A stretch of 64,000 nt of DNA from positions 1,577,719 through 1,641,718 of the forward strand of contig NZ_JABCRE010000002.1 in NCBI RefSeq assembly GCF_012972675.1, in the 5' to 3' direction. Under the pieces are notes generated by a model. That model ran no database searches. It had not been told where the DNA came from and saw only the letters and a list, made by a program, of their open reading frames with translations. Positions within the stretch are counted from its first letter, which is position 1. Every line of letters starts with the position of its first letter. Shown piece by piece: positions 37,561 to 46,566 of this stretch. Source of the DNA: Pontixanthobacter rizhaonensis. GTDB taxonomy: Bacteria > Pseudomonadota > Alphaproteobacteria > Sphingomonadales > Sphingomonadaceae. The translations under genes and the position numbers were made by a program.

Positions 37561-38976
37561 ATGTTCGACGATCACGCCGCCCAACCGCAACCCCGCCACC
37601 GGAATTTGCCACGTGGTGGACTGGCGCTGCCCTTTCCAGACGAAGCCTTTAGCGTCGTCACGCTGGATGCCGCCGAATGCGCGCTTTGCGGCGGCACCAC
37701 CTCGGCAGTGGCCTCCGGAGCAGTGGAAACTGCTGAAGCAACCGCACAGCGGATTAACACGCGGTGGGCACAGCACCTAGCGTCCATCAGCCATGAATTG
37801 CGAACCCCGCTAACCGGTATCGCAGGATTTGCGTCGTTGCTGGATGGCCCCGATCTGAACGATGAACAGCATCAGTTGGTCGAGCGGATCACGGCCTGTA
37901 GCGAAACGATGTTGGCGATGGTCAATGATTTGCTGGATGAAGCCATGGCCCAAAACGGCGATGTTCGTATCACCGCCAAACCATTCTCCCCAGCCCAACT
38001 GGCACGTGATTGCACCGCAATGGTGGCGGCCGCCCACGGCAGAGACAATACCGTGCTAAGCTGCCGGATCGATCAGTCGGTTCCATCTGTGGCGCGCGGT
38101 GACGCAGCCCGTTTGCGGCAGATCGTGACGAACTTGCTAGCCAATGCCGCACAGGCGACAGGGAAGAACGGCGGCGGGCAGGTCCAGCTGGTTCTTCGGC
38201 AACGCGCCCACCAGCTCATCTGGAGCGTGGTAGATAACGGCCCGGGTCTATCGGCAGAAGAACTTAGCCGGATATTCCTGCCGTTTGAGCAAGCCAGCAT
38301 CACCCGCCCTCACGACAATGCAATTTCCGGCGTTGATGCCAGTCCGGTTACGGAAGCGAGCGCTGGCGTGGGTTTGGGCCTCAGCATTGCCCAAAAATTG
38401 GCGGAGAAAATGGGCGGTAAAATTACGGTCCGCAGCACACCGGGCCGCGGATCTGTATTTTCCTTGTATCAATCATCGCAACAGACCCGCCCCGCCCACG
38501 TACCGCTAACCAGCCTGAACGCGCTGCAATTACCGCGTATTTTGGTATGCCAAGCAAGCGAGAGTGAACGCGTGCAAACGGAGGCCATCTTGCAAGCCTT
38601 TGGCTTTCAGTTCGATCATATCAATACCGCGGTGGAAGCGATCACCATGTTGCGAACCGCAGAGCTGAATGACTATCCCTACATCGCGATCATGATGGAT
38701 TTGGATCACGAACCAGACACAGTTCTGCATGTTATCCGGACATTGCGTATAGCGGGAATGACGCCGCACGCCCTGCCCGCATTCGCCCTCTCTCACGGTT
38801 CACAGAACAGTGAAGACGCCGCTGTATACGAAGCTGCTGGCTTTCAGAGCGTGCTTTCAAAACCGCTATCCCACGCGGCATTCGCAGATCTCGCGCAGGG
38901 GTTAGTAGCGCCGACACCGCGGCAGGCAAAAAATCATATGACCGGGAACACCACGTTAAAAGCCGCTCGCTTATAA
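37561..38976 (+). CDS. Soluble hybrid histidine kinase with degenerate receiver
   Basis: A 471-residue protein without membrane spans. A short N-terminal region has a CALCGG cysteine pair. HisKA follows with SISHELRTPLTG (phospho-His78). The HATPase core has an N-box RLRQIVTNLLANAAQAT, DNGPGLS and GVGLGLSIAQKLAEKMGG. After about residue 325 a receiver-like domain starts, ILVCQASESERVQTEAIL. It keeps an Asp in AIMMDLDHEPD and the Lys of VLSKPL, but the acidic pair of the first loop is lost. The ribosome site AGGAGG is strong. No response regulator is adjacent; the signal is unknown. Confidence 0.87.
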   Translation: MFDDHAAQPQPRHRNLPRGGLALPFPDEAFSVVTLDAAECALCGGTTSAVASGAVETAEATAQRINTRWAQHLASISHELRTPLTGIAGFASLLDGPDLNDEQHQLVERITACSETMLAMVNDLLDEAMAQNGDVRITAKPFSPAQLARDCTAMVAAAHGRDNTVLSCRIDQSVPSVARGDAARLRQIVTNLLANAAQATGKNGGGQVQLVLRQRAHQLIWSVVDNGPGLSAEELSRIFLPFEQASITRPHDNAISGVDASPVTEASAGVGLGLSIAQKLAEKMGGKITVRSTPGRGSVFSLYQSSQQTRPAHVPLTSLNALQLPRILVCQASESERVQTEAILQAFGFQFDHINTAVEAITMLRTAELNDYPYIAIMMDLDHEPDTVLHVIRTLRIAGMTPHALPAFALSHGSQNSEDAAVYEAAGFQSVLSKPLSHAAFADLAQGLVAPTPRQAKNHMTGNTTLKAARL

Positions 38977-39043
38977 GGGCATGATATTGTGAGCACTATG
39001 CTGCCAGTGGTCACCAGCTCGATGTCCTGTTACCTGTTCGGTT

Positions 39044-40531
39044 ATGCAAACAGGAATATTGATCTCTCTCGCTGGCTATTTTCTGCTGATGATCGCCATC
39101 GGTATATATGCCTGGCGCAAATCCACGTCTGACAGCGCAGGATATCTGCTGGCCGGACGCAATCTACATCCTGCCGTTGCGGCCCTCTCGGCTGGTGCTT
39201 CCGATATGTCGGGCTGGTTACTGCTGGGCCTACCCGGCGCGCTATATGCCGCCGGCTTGGTGGAGGCATGGATCGGTATCGGCCTGTTCGTGGGCGCTCT
39301 GGTCAATTGGTGGGTAGTGGCGCCCAGACTGCGCAAGCAAACAGAAGAACTTGGCAATGCGCTTACCATCCCGCAATTTCTCGCCAATCGATTTCCAGAA
39401 CGCGCCACAGCCTTAAGGCTGGTCGCTGCGATCATCATCGTCGCATTCTTCGCGGTCTATACTGCCGCTGGCATGGTGGGCGGCGGCAAGCTGTTTGAAA
39501 CCAGCTTCGCCAGCCTGTTCGGCGATGTTGGGATCAGTGATTACATGCTCGGCATTTGGATCACCGCCGGGGTCGTGCTCGCCTACACCATGGTTGGTGG
39601 CTTTCTGGCGGTCAGTTTAACCGACTTTGTCCAAGGCTGCATCATGGTGGTGGCGCTGGTTCTGATGCCAGCAGTGGTCATTTGGGGTGGCAAAGACATT
39701 GGCGGTCTGGGCGAATTATCTGCGATACCAGATGCCCTATCCCAGATCGGTCCAGCCTATCTGAACCTGTCTACCGGCCTGACTTTTGTCGGCTTTCTGA
39801 GCGCGGTGACATGGGGCCTTGGCTATTTTGGACAGCCGCACATTATCGTGCGGTTCATGGCTATCCGCAGTGTGGCTGATGTGAAAATAGCGCGCCGGAT
39901 CGGGATGAGCTGGATGGGCGTCGCGCTGCTTGGCGCGATTGGTGTCGGCATCGCTGGACGCGCCTATGCAGAGGCCAATGCGCTGATCGTCGAAGACCCC
40001 GAAACCATCTTCATCATTCTGGCCAATTTGCTGTTCCACCCTTTGATTACCGGATTTTTGCTGGCGGCATTGCTCGCTGCCATCATGAGCACAATCAGTT
40101 CGCAATTGCTGGTTGCGTCATCGTCCCTGACAGAAGACTTCTACCGGCTGCTCCTGCGCAAGGATGCAAGCGAGCGCGAAACCGTGAACATTGGCCGCCT
40201 GTGCGTGCTGCTGGTTGCGTTGATGGCCATAGTGATCGCAAGTAACCCGGACAGCCAGGTGCTGGGCCTGGTATCCAACGCTTGGGCAGGATTTGGTGCG
40301 GCGTTCGGGCCGCTTATCATACTCTCGCTCACATGGGACAAGATGACCGGCAACGGGGCGTTAGCTGGCTTGATCGTGGGGGCAGCGACCGTGACAGCGT
40401 GGATCAGTCTGGGCTGGAATGCTCAGTTCATGGGCGGCGGCGGAGTGTATGAGATTATTCCCGGCTTTATCGCTGCATGGATCGCGATTGTGGCGGTAAG
40501 CCGCCTGACCAAACAGAGGGAGATGGTTTGA
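39044..40531 (+). CDS. putP: Sodium/proline symporter family transporter
   Basis: A 495-residue SSS-family protein with about 13 spans. It has the PutP-like sequence: ISLAGYFLLMIAIGIYAWRK, DSAGYLLAGRNLHPAVAALS, AGASDMSGWLLLGLPGALYA, TEELGNALTIPQFLANRFPE, GYFGQPHIIVRFMAIRS and STISSQLLVASSSLTEDFYR, which include the sodium and substrate contacts of PutP. The subfamily fits proline best, though other solutes are possible. It overlaps the VOC gene by one base (TGATG). Confidence 0.88.
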   Translation: MQTGILISLAGYFLLMIAIGIYAWRKSTSDSAGYLLAGRNLHPAVAALSAGASDMSGWLLLGLPGALYAAGLVEAWIGIGLFVGALVNWWVVAPRLRKQTEELGNALTIPQFLANRFPERATALRLVAAIIIVAFFAVYTAAGMVGGGKLFETSFASLFGDVGISDYMLGIWITAGVVLAYTMVGGFLAVSLTDFVQGCIMVVALVLMPAVVIWGGKDIGGLGELSAIPDALSQIGPAYLNLSTGLTFVGFLSAVTWGLGYFGQPHIIVRFMAIRSVADVKIARRIGMSWMGVALLGAIGVGIAGRAYAEANALIVEDPETIFIILANLLFHPLITGFLLAALLAAIMSTISSQLLVASSSLTEDFYRLLLRKDASERETVNIGRLCVLLVALMAIVIASNPDSQVLGLVSNAWAGFGAAFGPLIILSLTWDKMTGNGALAGLIVGAATVTAWISLGWNAQFMGGGGVYEIIPGFIAAWIAIVAVSRLTKQREMV

Positions 40532-40899
40532 TGGCCAAAATTACCGGATTGGGCGGGGTCTTTTATGTGGTGAAAGACCCGGCAGCAACGCGGGCTTGGT
40601 ACCGTGAAAAGCTGGGGCTGGACGGAGAATATGGCCCGCAACTGAGCTGGTCGGAAGAAACGGGTGACCAGCCATATTCTCTCATCAGTCATTTCAAAGA
40701 GTCCAAATATCTTGAACCGGGCAACCCCCATTTCATGATTAATTTACGGGTTGATGACCTCGACAGCTTTGTCACGCTATTGAAAAGCCGCGATGTCGAG
40801 GTGCTCGACTTTGTCGATGAAGGATACGGCAAATTCGCATGGGTGCTGGACCCCGACGGCGTCAAAATTGAGCTGTGGCAACAAGTCGAAGCGCCCTAA
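40531..40899 (+). CDS. VOC/glyoxalase-fold protein
   Basis: A 122-residue single VOC module beginning MAKITGLGGVFYVVKDPAAT, then RAWYREKLGL, PHFMINLRVDDLDSFVTLLK and closing AWVLDPDGVKIELWQQ. The final Glu is in the position of a metal ligand. No other ligand is certain, so the reaction (glyoxalase, dioxygenase or resistance protein) cannot be named. The ATG shares its A with the putP stop, so the two are coupled. Confidence 0.82.
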   Translation: MAKITGLGGVFYVVKDPAATRAWYREKLGLDGEYGPQLSWSEETGDQPYSLISHFKESKYLEPGNPHFMINLRVDDLDSFVTLLKSRDVEVLDFVDEGYGKFAWVLDPDGVKIELWQQVEAP

Positions 40900-40984
40900 T
40901 CGTCGCCTGAACCGAGCGGTGTTTACGATCCGCTAACCATAGAATTTCAAGTGCCGTTAACCGTGTTCTGTCATTGCAGGGCGC

Positions 40985-41662
40985 ATGTGGAAACAATGGA
41001 CAGCACTGGGCTTAGGGTTGGCGCTTAGCGCCTGTAACCTCGTGCCTGCTGGCGTTGGCGGCAAAGAAAGTTCGGCAAAATCCCGTACAACTTCTGTCTC
41101 AGCCCCCATTACAATGTCAGCTGGTGGCCGCCAATGTTTGACACAATTGGACAAAACCGGCTCCCGCTTCTCTGCCCTGCCAGACAAATATTTCGGCGCG
41201 GGATGCTCTACCGTAAATGCCGTCACTCTGGCCCAGTTGAGAGGCGACACCGCGCGCTTCGAGATTTCTAATCTGGGTCCGGTGACCTGCCCCACCGCCA
41301 GCGCGTTTGCCAGTTGGGCGCGTTTCGGCGTGGACCGCGCCGCGCGTCAAATATTGGGCAGCGAGCTTGTCCGGATTGAAACCATGGGCAGCTATAATTG
41401 CCGTAATGTGGCGGGCAGCAATCGTCGGTCGGCCCATTCGCGTGCTGAGGCAATTGATGTCGCCGGTTTTGTATTGGCCGATGGCCGCCGGATCATACTG
41501 ACCGAAGATTGGGACAATGGAACCCCGGCAGAGCGGAAATTCCTGCGCACGGTCCACCGCAGCGCGTGTAAACGGTTTGGCACTGTTTTGGGGCCGGAAT
41601 ATAATTCTGCCCACCGCGACCACTTCCATCTGGAGAAAGGCAATAGCAGTTTTTGCAGATAG
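40985..41662 (+). CDS. Extensin-like lipoprotein
   Basis: A 225-residue protein with a lipoprotein signal (ALSACN, Cys17) and the bacterial extensin-like C-terminal domain. It contains GPVTCPTASAFASWA, NCRNVAGSNRRSAHSRAEAI and ILTEDWDNGTPAERKFLRTV, and ends EYNSAHRDHFHLEKGNSSFC. The His and Asp pattern (SAHSRAEAIDV, HRDHFHLE) resembles metal sites of LAS/M15 peptidases, so a cell-wall role is likely. It has eight cysteines including the lipid anchor. It is convergent with the LuxR-type gene across 6 bp. Confidence 0.87.
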   Translation: MWKQWTALGLGLALSACNLVPAGVGGKESSAKSRTTSVSAPITMSAGGRQCLTQLDKTGSRFSALPDKYFGAGCSTVNAVTLAQLRGDTARFEISNLGPVTCPTASAFASWARFGVDRAARQILGSELVRIETMGSYNCRNVAGSNRRSAHSRAEAIDVAGFVLADGRRIILTEDWDNGTPAERKFLRTVHRSACKRFGTVLGPEYNSAHRDHFHLEKGNSSFCR

Positions 41663-41668
41663 CTTGTC

Positions 41669-42271
41669 CTAGATTTGCGCCTCCAGCCGAACACGAACAG
41701 CCTCTGCAGAATGCTTGGCACCTAATTTCGACATCATATTGGCGCGGTGAATTTCCACCGTCCGGGGGCTGATATTTAGCTCGCGGGCAATTGCCTTGTT
41801 ACTGTGTCCTTTTGTCAGCCAATCCAGAACTTCGCGTTCCCGTGCCGACAAATGATCAATCCGATCTCGTGCTTCGACCAGTTTGCGCCGAGCCTTGCTA
41901 TATTGGACCGCCTCGTCCCCCAAGCGAGAAAGAGCCTCATCAAATACCGCCAGTGTCAACGGCGTAGTGAGGTAATCAAGAGCGCCCGCCCTCATGGCCA
42001 TGACCACCCGTTCTGGATTGGGCTCATCAGCCAACGCAATAAGGGGCAGCCAGATACTGGCATCACCCATTTGCCGGATCAAACGAGCTACTCCGCCGGT
42101 CGCGTCATCATCACGGGCGACTACCAAACCCCCTGACAGGGGCCGCGCCGCCAGTTCGGCAAAATCGGCGTACACCTCGGCATGATAACCAAGGTCAAAA
42201 GCCGTGCGTGAAAGTTCCGCCCGATTGCGTGAGTTTGAGTCTACAAAGTGGATTGTGAATGTTCTGTCCAT
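41669..42271 (-). CDS. FixJ/LuxR-type regulator with atypical receiver
   Basis: The 200-residue protein has an N-terminal receiver-like domain and a C-terminal LuxR HTH (LSAREREVLDWLTKGHSNKA, IARELNISPRTVEIHRANMM). In the receiver, Asp54 (VARDDDATGG) is in the phosphoacceptor position, but the first-loop acidic pair is reduced to one Asp (FVDSNSRN) and the conserved Lys is Thr (DYLTTPL), so phosphorylation is doubtful. The start at 42271 removes a 12-residue poor leader. It sits 173 bp after the Anbu gene and is on the same strand. Confidence 0.85.
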   Translation of the reverse strand: MDRTFTIHFVDSNSRNRAELSRTAFDLGYHAEVYADFAELAARPLSGGLVVARDDDATGGVARLIRQMGDASIWLPLIALADEPNPERVVMAMRAGALDYLTTPLTLAVFDEALSRLGDEAVQYSKARRKLVEARDRIDHLSAREREVLDWLTKGHSNKAIARELNISPRTVEIHRANMMSKLGAKHSAEAVRVRLEAQI

Positions 42272-42444
42272 GCGCAAATTAGTGCAACGAACGATCGTAA
42301 ATCGCACGCGCTCACTACTCTATTTTGGACCAATTTAGCGCGCCAACTTATCGACGCGCCGCGCCGGATCATTGATCCAAAATGGACCCAAAATACGCGA
42401 AAATGCTCAGCCAAAAATACCTAAGAGCTTGTCACTAAGTGCTT

Positions 42445-43188
42445 CTACTTAGACGAAAAACTATAATCGGGCAGCGAGTGAAAGGCTGTTTTCAATGCAT
42501 CGCCCCAGCTTGATGATATGGCTTGGAAATAAGGATCATCCTGTGTGATCCGCCGCTGATAGGACGGCGCGAAAGTATCCCGTTCAATAACCATCATATC
42601 CAACGGCAAACCAACCGACAGGTTCGCTTTCAGCGTGGAATCAAATGATACCATCAGCAGCTTGGTGGCATCTTCAAAGCTCATCGTGCGGTCATATGCG
42701 CGCAGGATTATCGGCCGGCCATATTTGGTTTCACCGATCTGCAAAAACGGTGTGTCCGCGCTCGTTTCTATAAAATTACCTTCCGGATAGATCATGAACA
42801 TGCGCGGCTCCATCCCGTCGATCTGTCCGGCCAAGATGATTGATGCGGTAAAACGGCCCTTCCCGCGCGCGCCGTTGCTGTCTTGGGTGCGCTGGATGGT
42901 AGAGCGCAGCAGCTGTCCGATTTCAGAAGCGACTTGGAACATGGTTGGCGCTTTTAGCAGCACGTTGTCGCGGTCTTCGGGTGCTTTGGTGCGTTCTTCC
43001 AGCTGGCTAATCACCGCTTGGGTTGTGGCCAAATTGCCCGCCGTCATAACAGTCAAAACGCGCTCGCCGGGTACCTGCCAATGGAACATTTTGGAGAATA
43101 CAGAAATGTTATCGACGCCCGAATTGGTGCGGGTGTCGCTCATCATAACCAGGCCCTTGTCGAGCACCATGCCAACGCAATATGTCAT
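42445..43188 (-). CDS. Anbu (bacterial proteasome homologue) peptidase
   Basis: A 247-residue HslV-like NTN-hydrolase. It starts MTYCVGMVLDKGLVMMSDTR, so Thr2 would be the N-terminal nucleophile after Met removal. Also present are the Asp of SDTRTN, MFHWQVPGERVLTVMTAGNL and the end region SVGLPLDMMVIERD. Anbu forms a helical or ring-like self-compartment rather than the HslUV stack. Its operon partners here, an alpha-E protein, an ATP-grasp protein and a transglutaminase, are the known Anbu set. Cleavage target and adaptor are unsettled. Confidence 0.92.
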   Translation of the reverse strand: MTYCVGMVLDKGLVMMSDTRTNSGVDNISVFSKMFHWQVPGERVLTVMTAGNLATTQAVISQLEERTKAPEDRDNVLLKAPTMFQVASEIGQLLRSTIQRTQDSNGARGKGRFTASIILAGQIDGMEPRMFMIYPEGNFIETSADTPFLQIGETKYGRPIILRAYDRTMSFEDATKLLMVSFDSTLKANLSVGLPLDMMVIERDTFAPSYQRRITQDDPYFQAISSSWGDALKTAFHSLPDYSFSSK

Positions 43189-43261
43189 TTAGAATCCCTT
43201 TGCCGCCAACGATCGGCAGGCACCGCCAATTACAGCAGCGAAAGGTGCGGGTCCATACAGA

Positions 43262-44080
43262 TTATTGTTGGACAATCTGCTGCTGTTCCACAGCAACTTC
43301 GACCCGCAGATCCTCGTTCCGGGTGCCAAAACTAATGCCGGTAATAGGCGCAGCATCACGGTAATCACGGCCAGTTGCAACGCGGACATAGCGCGGATCA
43401 GGGCTAATCCCGTTAGACACATCAAACCCGACCCAGCCCAGCCCTTCAATATGCGCTTCGGCCCATGCGTGTGTGGCTTCTTGGTCGATCCGATCATTCA
43501 TCATCAGATAGCCGCTGACGTAACGCGCCGGAATATCCATCGCACGCGCAGCACCAATAAAGATATGCGCATGATCCTGGCATACACCAGCGCCTTGTTT
43601 GGCGGCCTCTTCCGCTGTCGTGGTCACCGCAGTTTGTCCGGTTTGATAGGCCACCGCATCGCGTATCCGTTCGGACAATGCGTGAAGATCATCAACCGTT
43701 GCACCGGTATCTTTATTGACCGTGTGCGTCATCCGGCGCACTTCCGCGCCGGGTTTAGTCAAAGGAGTTTGGCCGAGAAAGCTCCACAACGGCAAGTGGC
43801 CCGAATGCTTGCCGATCACCCCAGCATTGTCCTGCGTATCCACCAAACCGGCGCAGCTTATCGTAACCTCGCGTGTGTCCGGCTCCACCCCTACCAAAGT
43901 TACCGTATTATAGTTCTGGTCTTCATACTCCAGTTCCTTGGACGCATTCTGGTAGGACATATTCCATTCCAGAATTTCCTGCCCCTGCGTAGCTTTGGGG
44001 GTCAAACGCAGCCGTTGCAGCGCATGCACAACCGGGTCTGCAAAACTGTAATGGGTGGTATGGCGAATGGATAATCTCAT
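43262..44080 (-). CDS. Transglutaminase-like protein of the Anbu operon
   Basis: The 272-residue product starts at the ATG at 44080, four bases after the alpha-E stop; a longer in-frame start at 44095 is less likely. It has an N-terminal bundle (RLSIRHTTHYSFADPVVHAL) and the transglutaminase core with the Cys-His-Asp triad: KQGAGVCQDHAHIFIGAARA, THAWAEAHIEG and VGFDVSNG. This class is found with Anbu and the ATP-grasp partner, presumably making or breaking a peptide-like linkage. It does not look like a secreted form, as there is no signal peptide. Confidence 0.9.
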   Translation of the reverse strand: MRLSIRHTTHYSFADPVVHALQRLRLTPKATQGQEILEWNMSYQNASKELEYEDQNYNTVTLVGVEPDTREVTISCAGLVDTQDNAGVIGKHSGHLPLWSFLGQTPLTKPGAEVRRMTHTVNKDTGATVDDLHALSERIRDAVAYQTGQTAVTTTAEEAAKQGAGVCQDHAHIFIGAARAMDIPARYVSGYLMMNDRIDQEATHAWAEAHIEGLGWVGFDVSNGISPDPRYVRVATGRDYRDAAPITGISFGTRNEDLRVEVAVEQQQIVQQ

Positions 44081-44084
44081 AGCG

Positions 44085-45029
44085 TCAATCCACAAACCGA
44101 TAGTCTTCAGAGATCGCTGCAGCGATGGCTGAATTACTGTTGATGAAATCGATCAGAAACTGATGCAGCCCTTGCTCAAACACATCATCAATCGTTGTGT
44201 CATTCATACGCATATCGGCTTTGCGCATCAGTTCTGTCGATAGCACTTCGTTTTTATGTATCCGCTCCAGCGCGGCGAGATTGTCCCGCAAATCCGAATG
44301 GCAAAAAGCCAGGCTGCGCGGAAACCGTTCGTCCAAAACCAGAAATTCAACGATCCCGCGGGCGTCGATTTGACCAGCATGGAGCCAGCGATACGCCCTG
44401 TCCCCGGACACTGATCGCAACACATTGTCCCATTGGCCCTTGTCCAAACTGGACCCGACATAGGATAGCGACGGCAACAGCAGGTAATATTTGATATCCA
44501 GAATACGGGCGATGCTATCCCCCCGCTCCACCAAGGTGCCAGCCCGAGCGAAATGGAAACCCGCATCGCGCAAAATAGAATTCTGCATGGCGCCGTGCGC
44601 TTGCATCCCGGCGCGGCGAATATCCGCAACCACCTTGCCCAAATTGCCTTGGGCGACTGGCCGAACCATATCTGCCCTCAGCTGCATCCATCCTTCGTTG
44701 ATGGCTTCCCACAATTCTGTGCTGATGGCGTTCCGCACCAGCCGGGCGTTGGTGCGGACCTGTTCAAAAGTGCTCAGAATGTTGGCGGGATTATCCCGGT
44801 CACGCAGAATGAAATTCCACACATCAGATCCAACATATTCATCAAACTTGGCTTCATATGCAGCTTTCTGGCCTGATGCTACAATCACGGAACGCCATTC
44901 ATCGGCAGCGTCAGTGTGATCACGGGTAAGCGCCATACGCAGGCCCGCATCCAACAAACGCGCGGTATTCTCTGCACGCTCGAGATAGCGGAACATCCAG
45001 AACAAACCATTGGCAGTCCGGCCTAACAT
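44085..45029 (-). CDS. Alpha-E domain protein of the Anbu operon
   Basis: The 314-residue all-helical protein matches the alpha-E family: MLGRTANGLFWMFRYLERAE, NTARLLDAGLRMAL and later HGAMQNSILRDAGFHFARAG, with LVERGDSIARILDIKYYLLL. Alpha-E proteins nearly always sit next to a circularly permuted ATP-grasp protein, as here, where 31 bp separate them. No catalytic site is evident; it may be a partner of the ligase. Confidence 0.9.
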   Translation of the reverse strand: MLGRTANGLFWMFRYLERAENTARLLDAGLRMALTRDHTDAADEWRSVIVASGQKAAYEAKFDEYVGSDVWNFILRDRDNPANILSTFEQVRTNARLVRNAISTELWEAINEGWMQLRADMVRPVAQGNLGKVVADIRRAGMQAHGAMQNSILRDAGFHFARAGTLVERGDSIARILDIKYYLLLPSLSYVGSSLDKGQWDNVLRSVSGDRAYRWLHAGQIDARGIVEFLVLDERFPRSLAFCHSDLRDNLAALERIHKNEVLSTELMRKADMRMNDTTIDDVFEQGLHQFLIDFINSNSAIAAAISEDYRFVD

Positions 45030-45060
45030 AGGTTGCTCCTAAGGATGGCGTTGTTCAGCA

Positions 45061-46488
45061 TCAGTCTTTTAGCACCCATGTATCTTTGGTGCCCCCGCCT
45101 TGGCTGGAATTGACTACAAGAGACCCTTCTTTCAGCGCAACGCGGGTCAAGCCGCCGGGCGTGATGTCTATCCCATCGGGCGACACCAGTACAAAGGGCC
45201 GCAAATCGACATGACGCGGCGTCAAACCTTTGCGGGTAAAAATCGGTGTGGTGGACAATGACAGTGTCGGTTGCGCGATATAATTGGTCGGGTTGGCGGT
45301 TAGCTTTTTGCGGAACTTCGCGATTTCTTTTTTGGACGAAGTCGGGCCGATCAGCATCCCATAACCGCCCGATCCGTGCACTTCCTTGACGACTAATTCT
45401 TCAAGGTTATCGAGCACATAGGCCAGACTGTCATCATCTGCGCAGCGCCAAGTTTGCACATTGGGCAAAAGCGGCTTCTCACCAGTATAGAACTCCACGA
45501 TTTCAGGCATGAAGCTGTAAACAGCTTTGTCATCGCACACGCCCGTTCCCGGCGCATTAGCAATGGTGACACCGCCAGACCGGTACACATCCATTATTCC
45601 AGGAATGCCCAGCACACTGTTTGGATCAAAGGTCAGCGGATCAAGATAATCATCATCGACCCGGCGATAAATGACATCGACGGGCTCATATCCCTTTGTC
45701 GTGCGCATCTGCACGCGGCCATCAACCACGCGCAAATCACTGCCTTCGACCAGTTCTGCGCCCATTTGATCGGCCAAAAAGGCATGCTCGAAATACGCCG
45801 AATTATAGATCCCCGGCGTGAGCACCGCGACATTGGGCTTGCCTCTGGTGGCTTCCGGAGCACAAGCGGCGAGGCTTTTTGCCAAACGCCGCGGATAGTT
45901 GGAGACAGTTTCCACACCGACCTGAGAGAACAATTCGGGGAACATCCCCATCATTGTTTCGCGGTTTTCCAGCATATAGCTGACCCCCGACGGGGTTCGC
46001 GCATTGTCTTCCAGCACGTACCAATCATTGGGACCTGTCCTGACCAGATCAATGCCCACAATATGCGTGTACACTCCGCCCGGCGGGGTAAATCCGACCA
46101 TCTGTTGCAACCAAGCATTGTTATGACGAAACAAACGTTCAGGCACACGGCCCGCACGGATAATTTCCTGCCGGTGATAGAGGTCGTGCATAAACGCATT
46201 TAATGCACTGACCCGCTGTTCAATGCCGCGTGTCAGCTTGCGCCATTCGGCCGCAGCAATGACCCGCGGAACCATATCAAACGGGATCAGCCGTTCTTCA
46301 GCTTCATCCTCGCCATAGACGTTGAACGTAATGCCGGTTTTGCGAAAGCTGGTTTCCGCATCACGATGCTTGCGCTTCAGCCAGTTTGCATCCTGCGCTG
46401 TGAACCAATCACTATATCCTGCGTAAGCAGAACGAACGCTGCCGTCTGGCTCGTACATTTCGTCAAACTTGGCGTGATCTTCGCTCAT
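45061..46488 (-). CDS. Circularly permuted ATP-grasp protein of the Anbu operon
   Basis: The 475-residue protein is a CP-ATPgrasp. Landmarks include DMVPRVIAAAEWRKLTRGIE, NNAWLQQMVGFTPPGGVYTH, DWYVLEDNARTPSGVSYMLE, VAVLTPGIYNSAYFEHAFLA, DPNSVLGIPGIMDVYRSG, VVKEVHGSGGYGMLIGPTSS and HVDLRPFVLV. The ATP-grasp fold implies an acyl-phosphate ligase, joining a carboxylate to an amine. The start at 46488 is chosen over a poor TTG 18 codons earlier. It is the first gene of the four-gene Anbu set. Confidence 0.93.
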   Translation of the reverse strand: MSEDHAKFDEMYEPDGSVRSAYAGYSDWFTAQDANWLKRKHRDAETSFRKTGITFNVYGEDEAEERLIPFDMVPRVIAAAEWRKLTRGIEQRVSALNAFMHDLYHRQEIIRAGRVPERLFRHNNAWLQQMVGFTPPGGVYTHIVGIDLVRTGPNDWYVLEDNARTPSGVSYMLENRETMMGMFPELFSQVGVETVSNYPRRLAKSLAACAPEATRGKPNVAVLTPGIYNSAYFEHAFLADQMGAELVEGSDLRVVDGRVQMRTTKGYEPVDVIYRRVDDDYLDPLTFDPNSVLGIPGIMDVYRSGGVTIANAPGTGVCDDKAVYSFMPEIVEFYTGEKPLLPNVQTWRCADDDSLAYVLDNLEELVVKEVHGSGGYGMLIGPTSSKKEIAKFRKKLTANPTNYIAQPTLSLSTTPIFTRKGLTPRHVDLRPFVLVSPDGIDITPGGLTRVALKEGSLVVNSSQGGGTKDTWVLKD

Positions 46489-46566
46489 AGGCTGAAATGT
46501 CTCATGCAATCGCGGTCCATTGCTGGGTGAGCAATGCGGCAACCGAAGTTCTATAGTGACAGCGAA

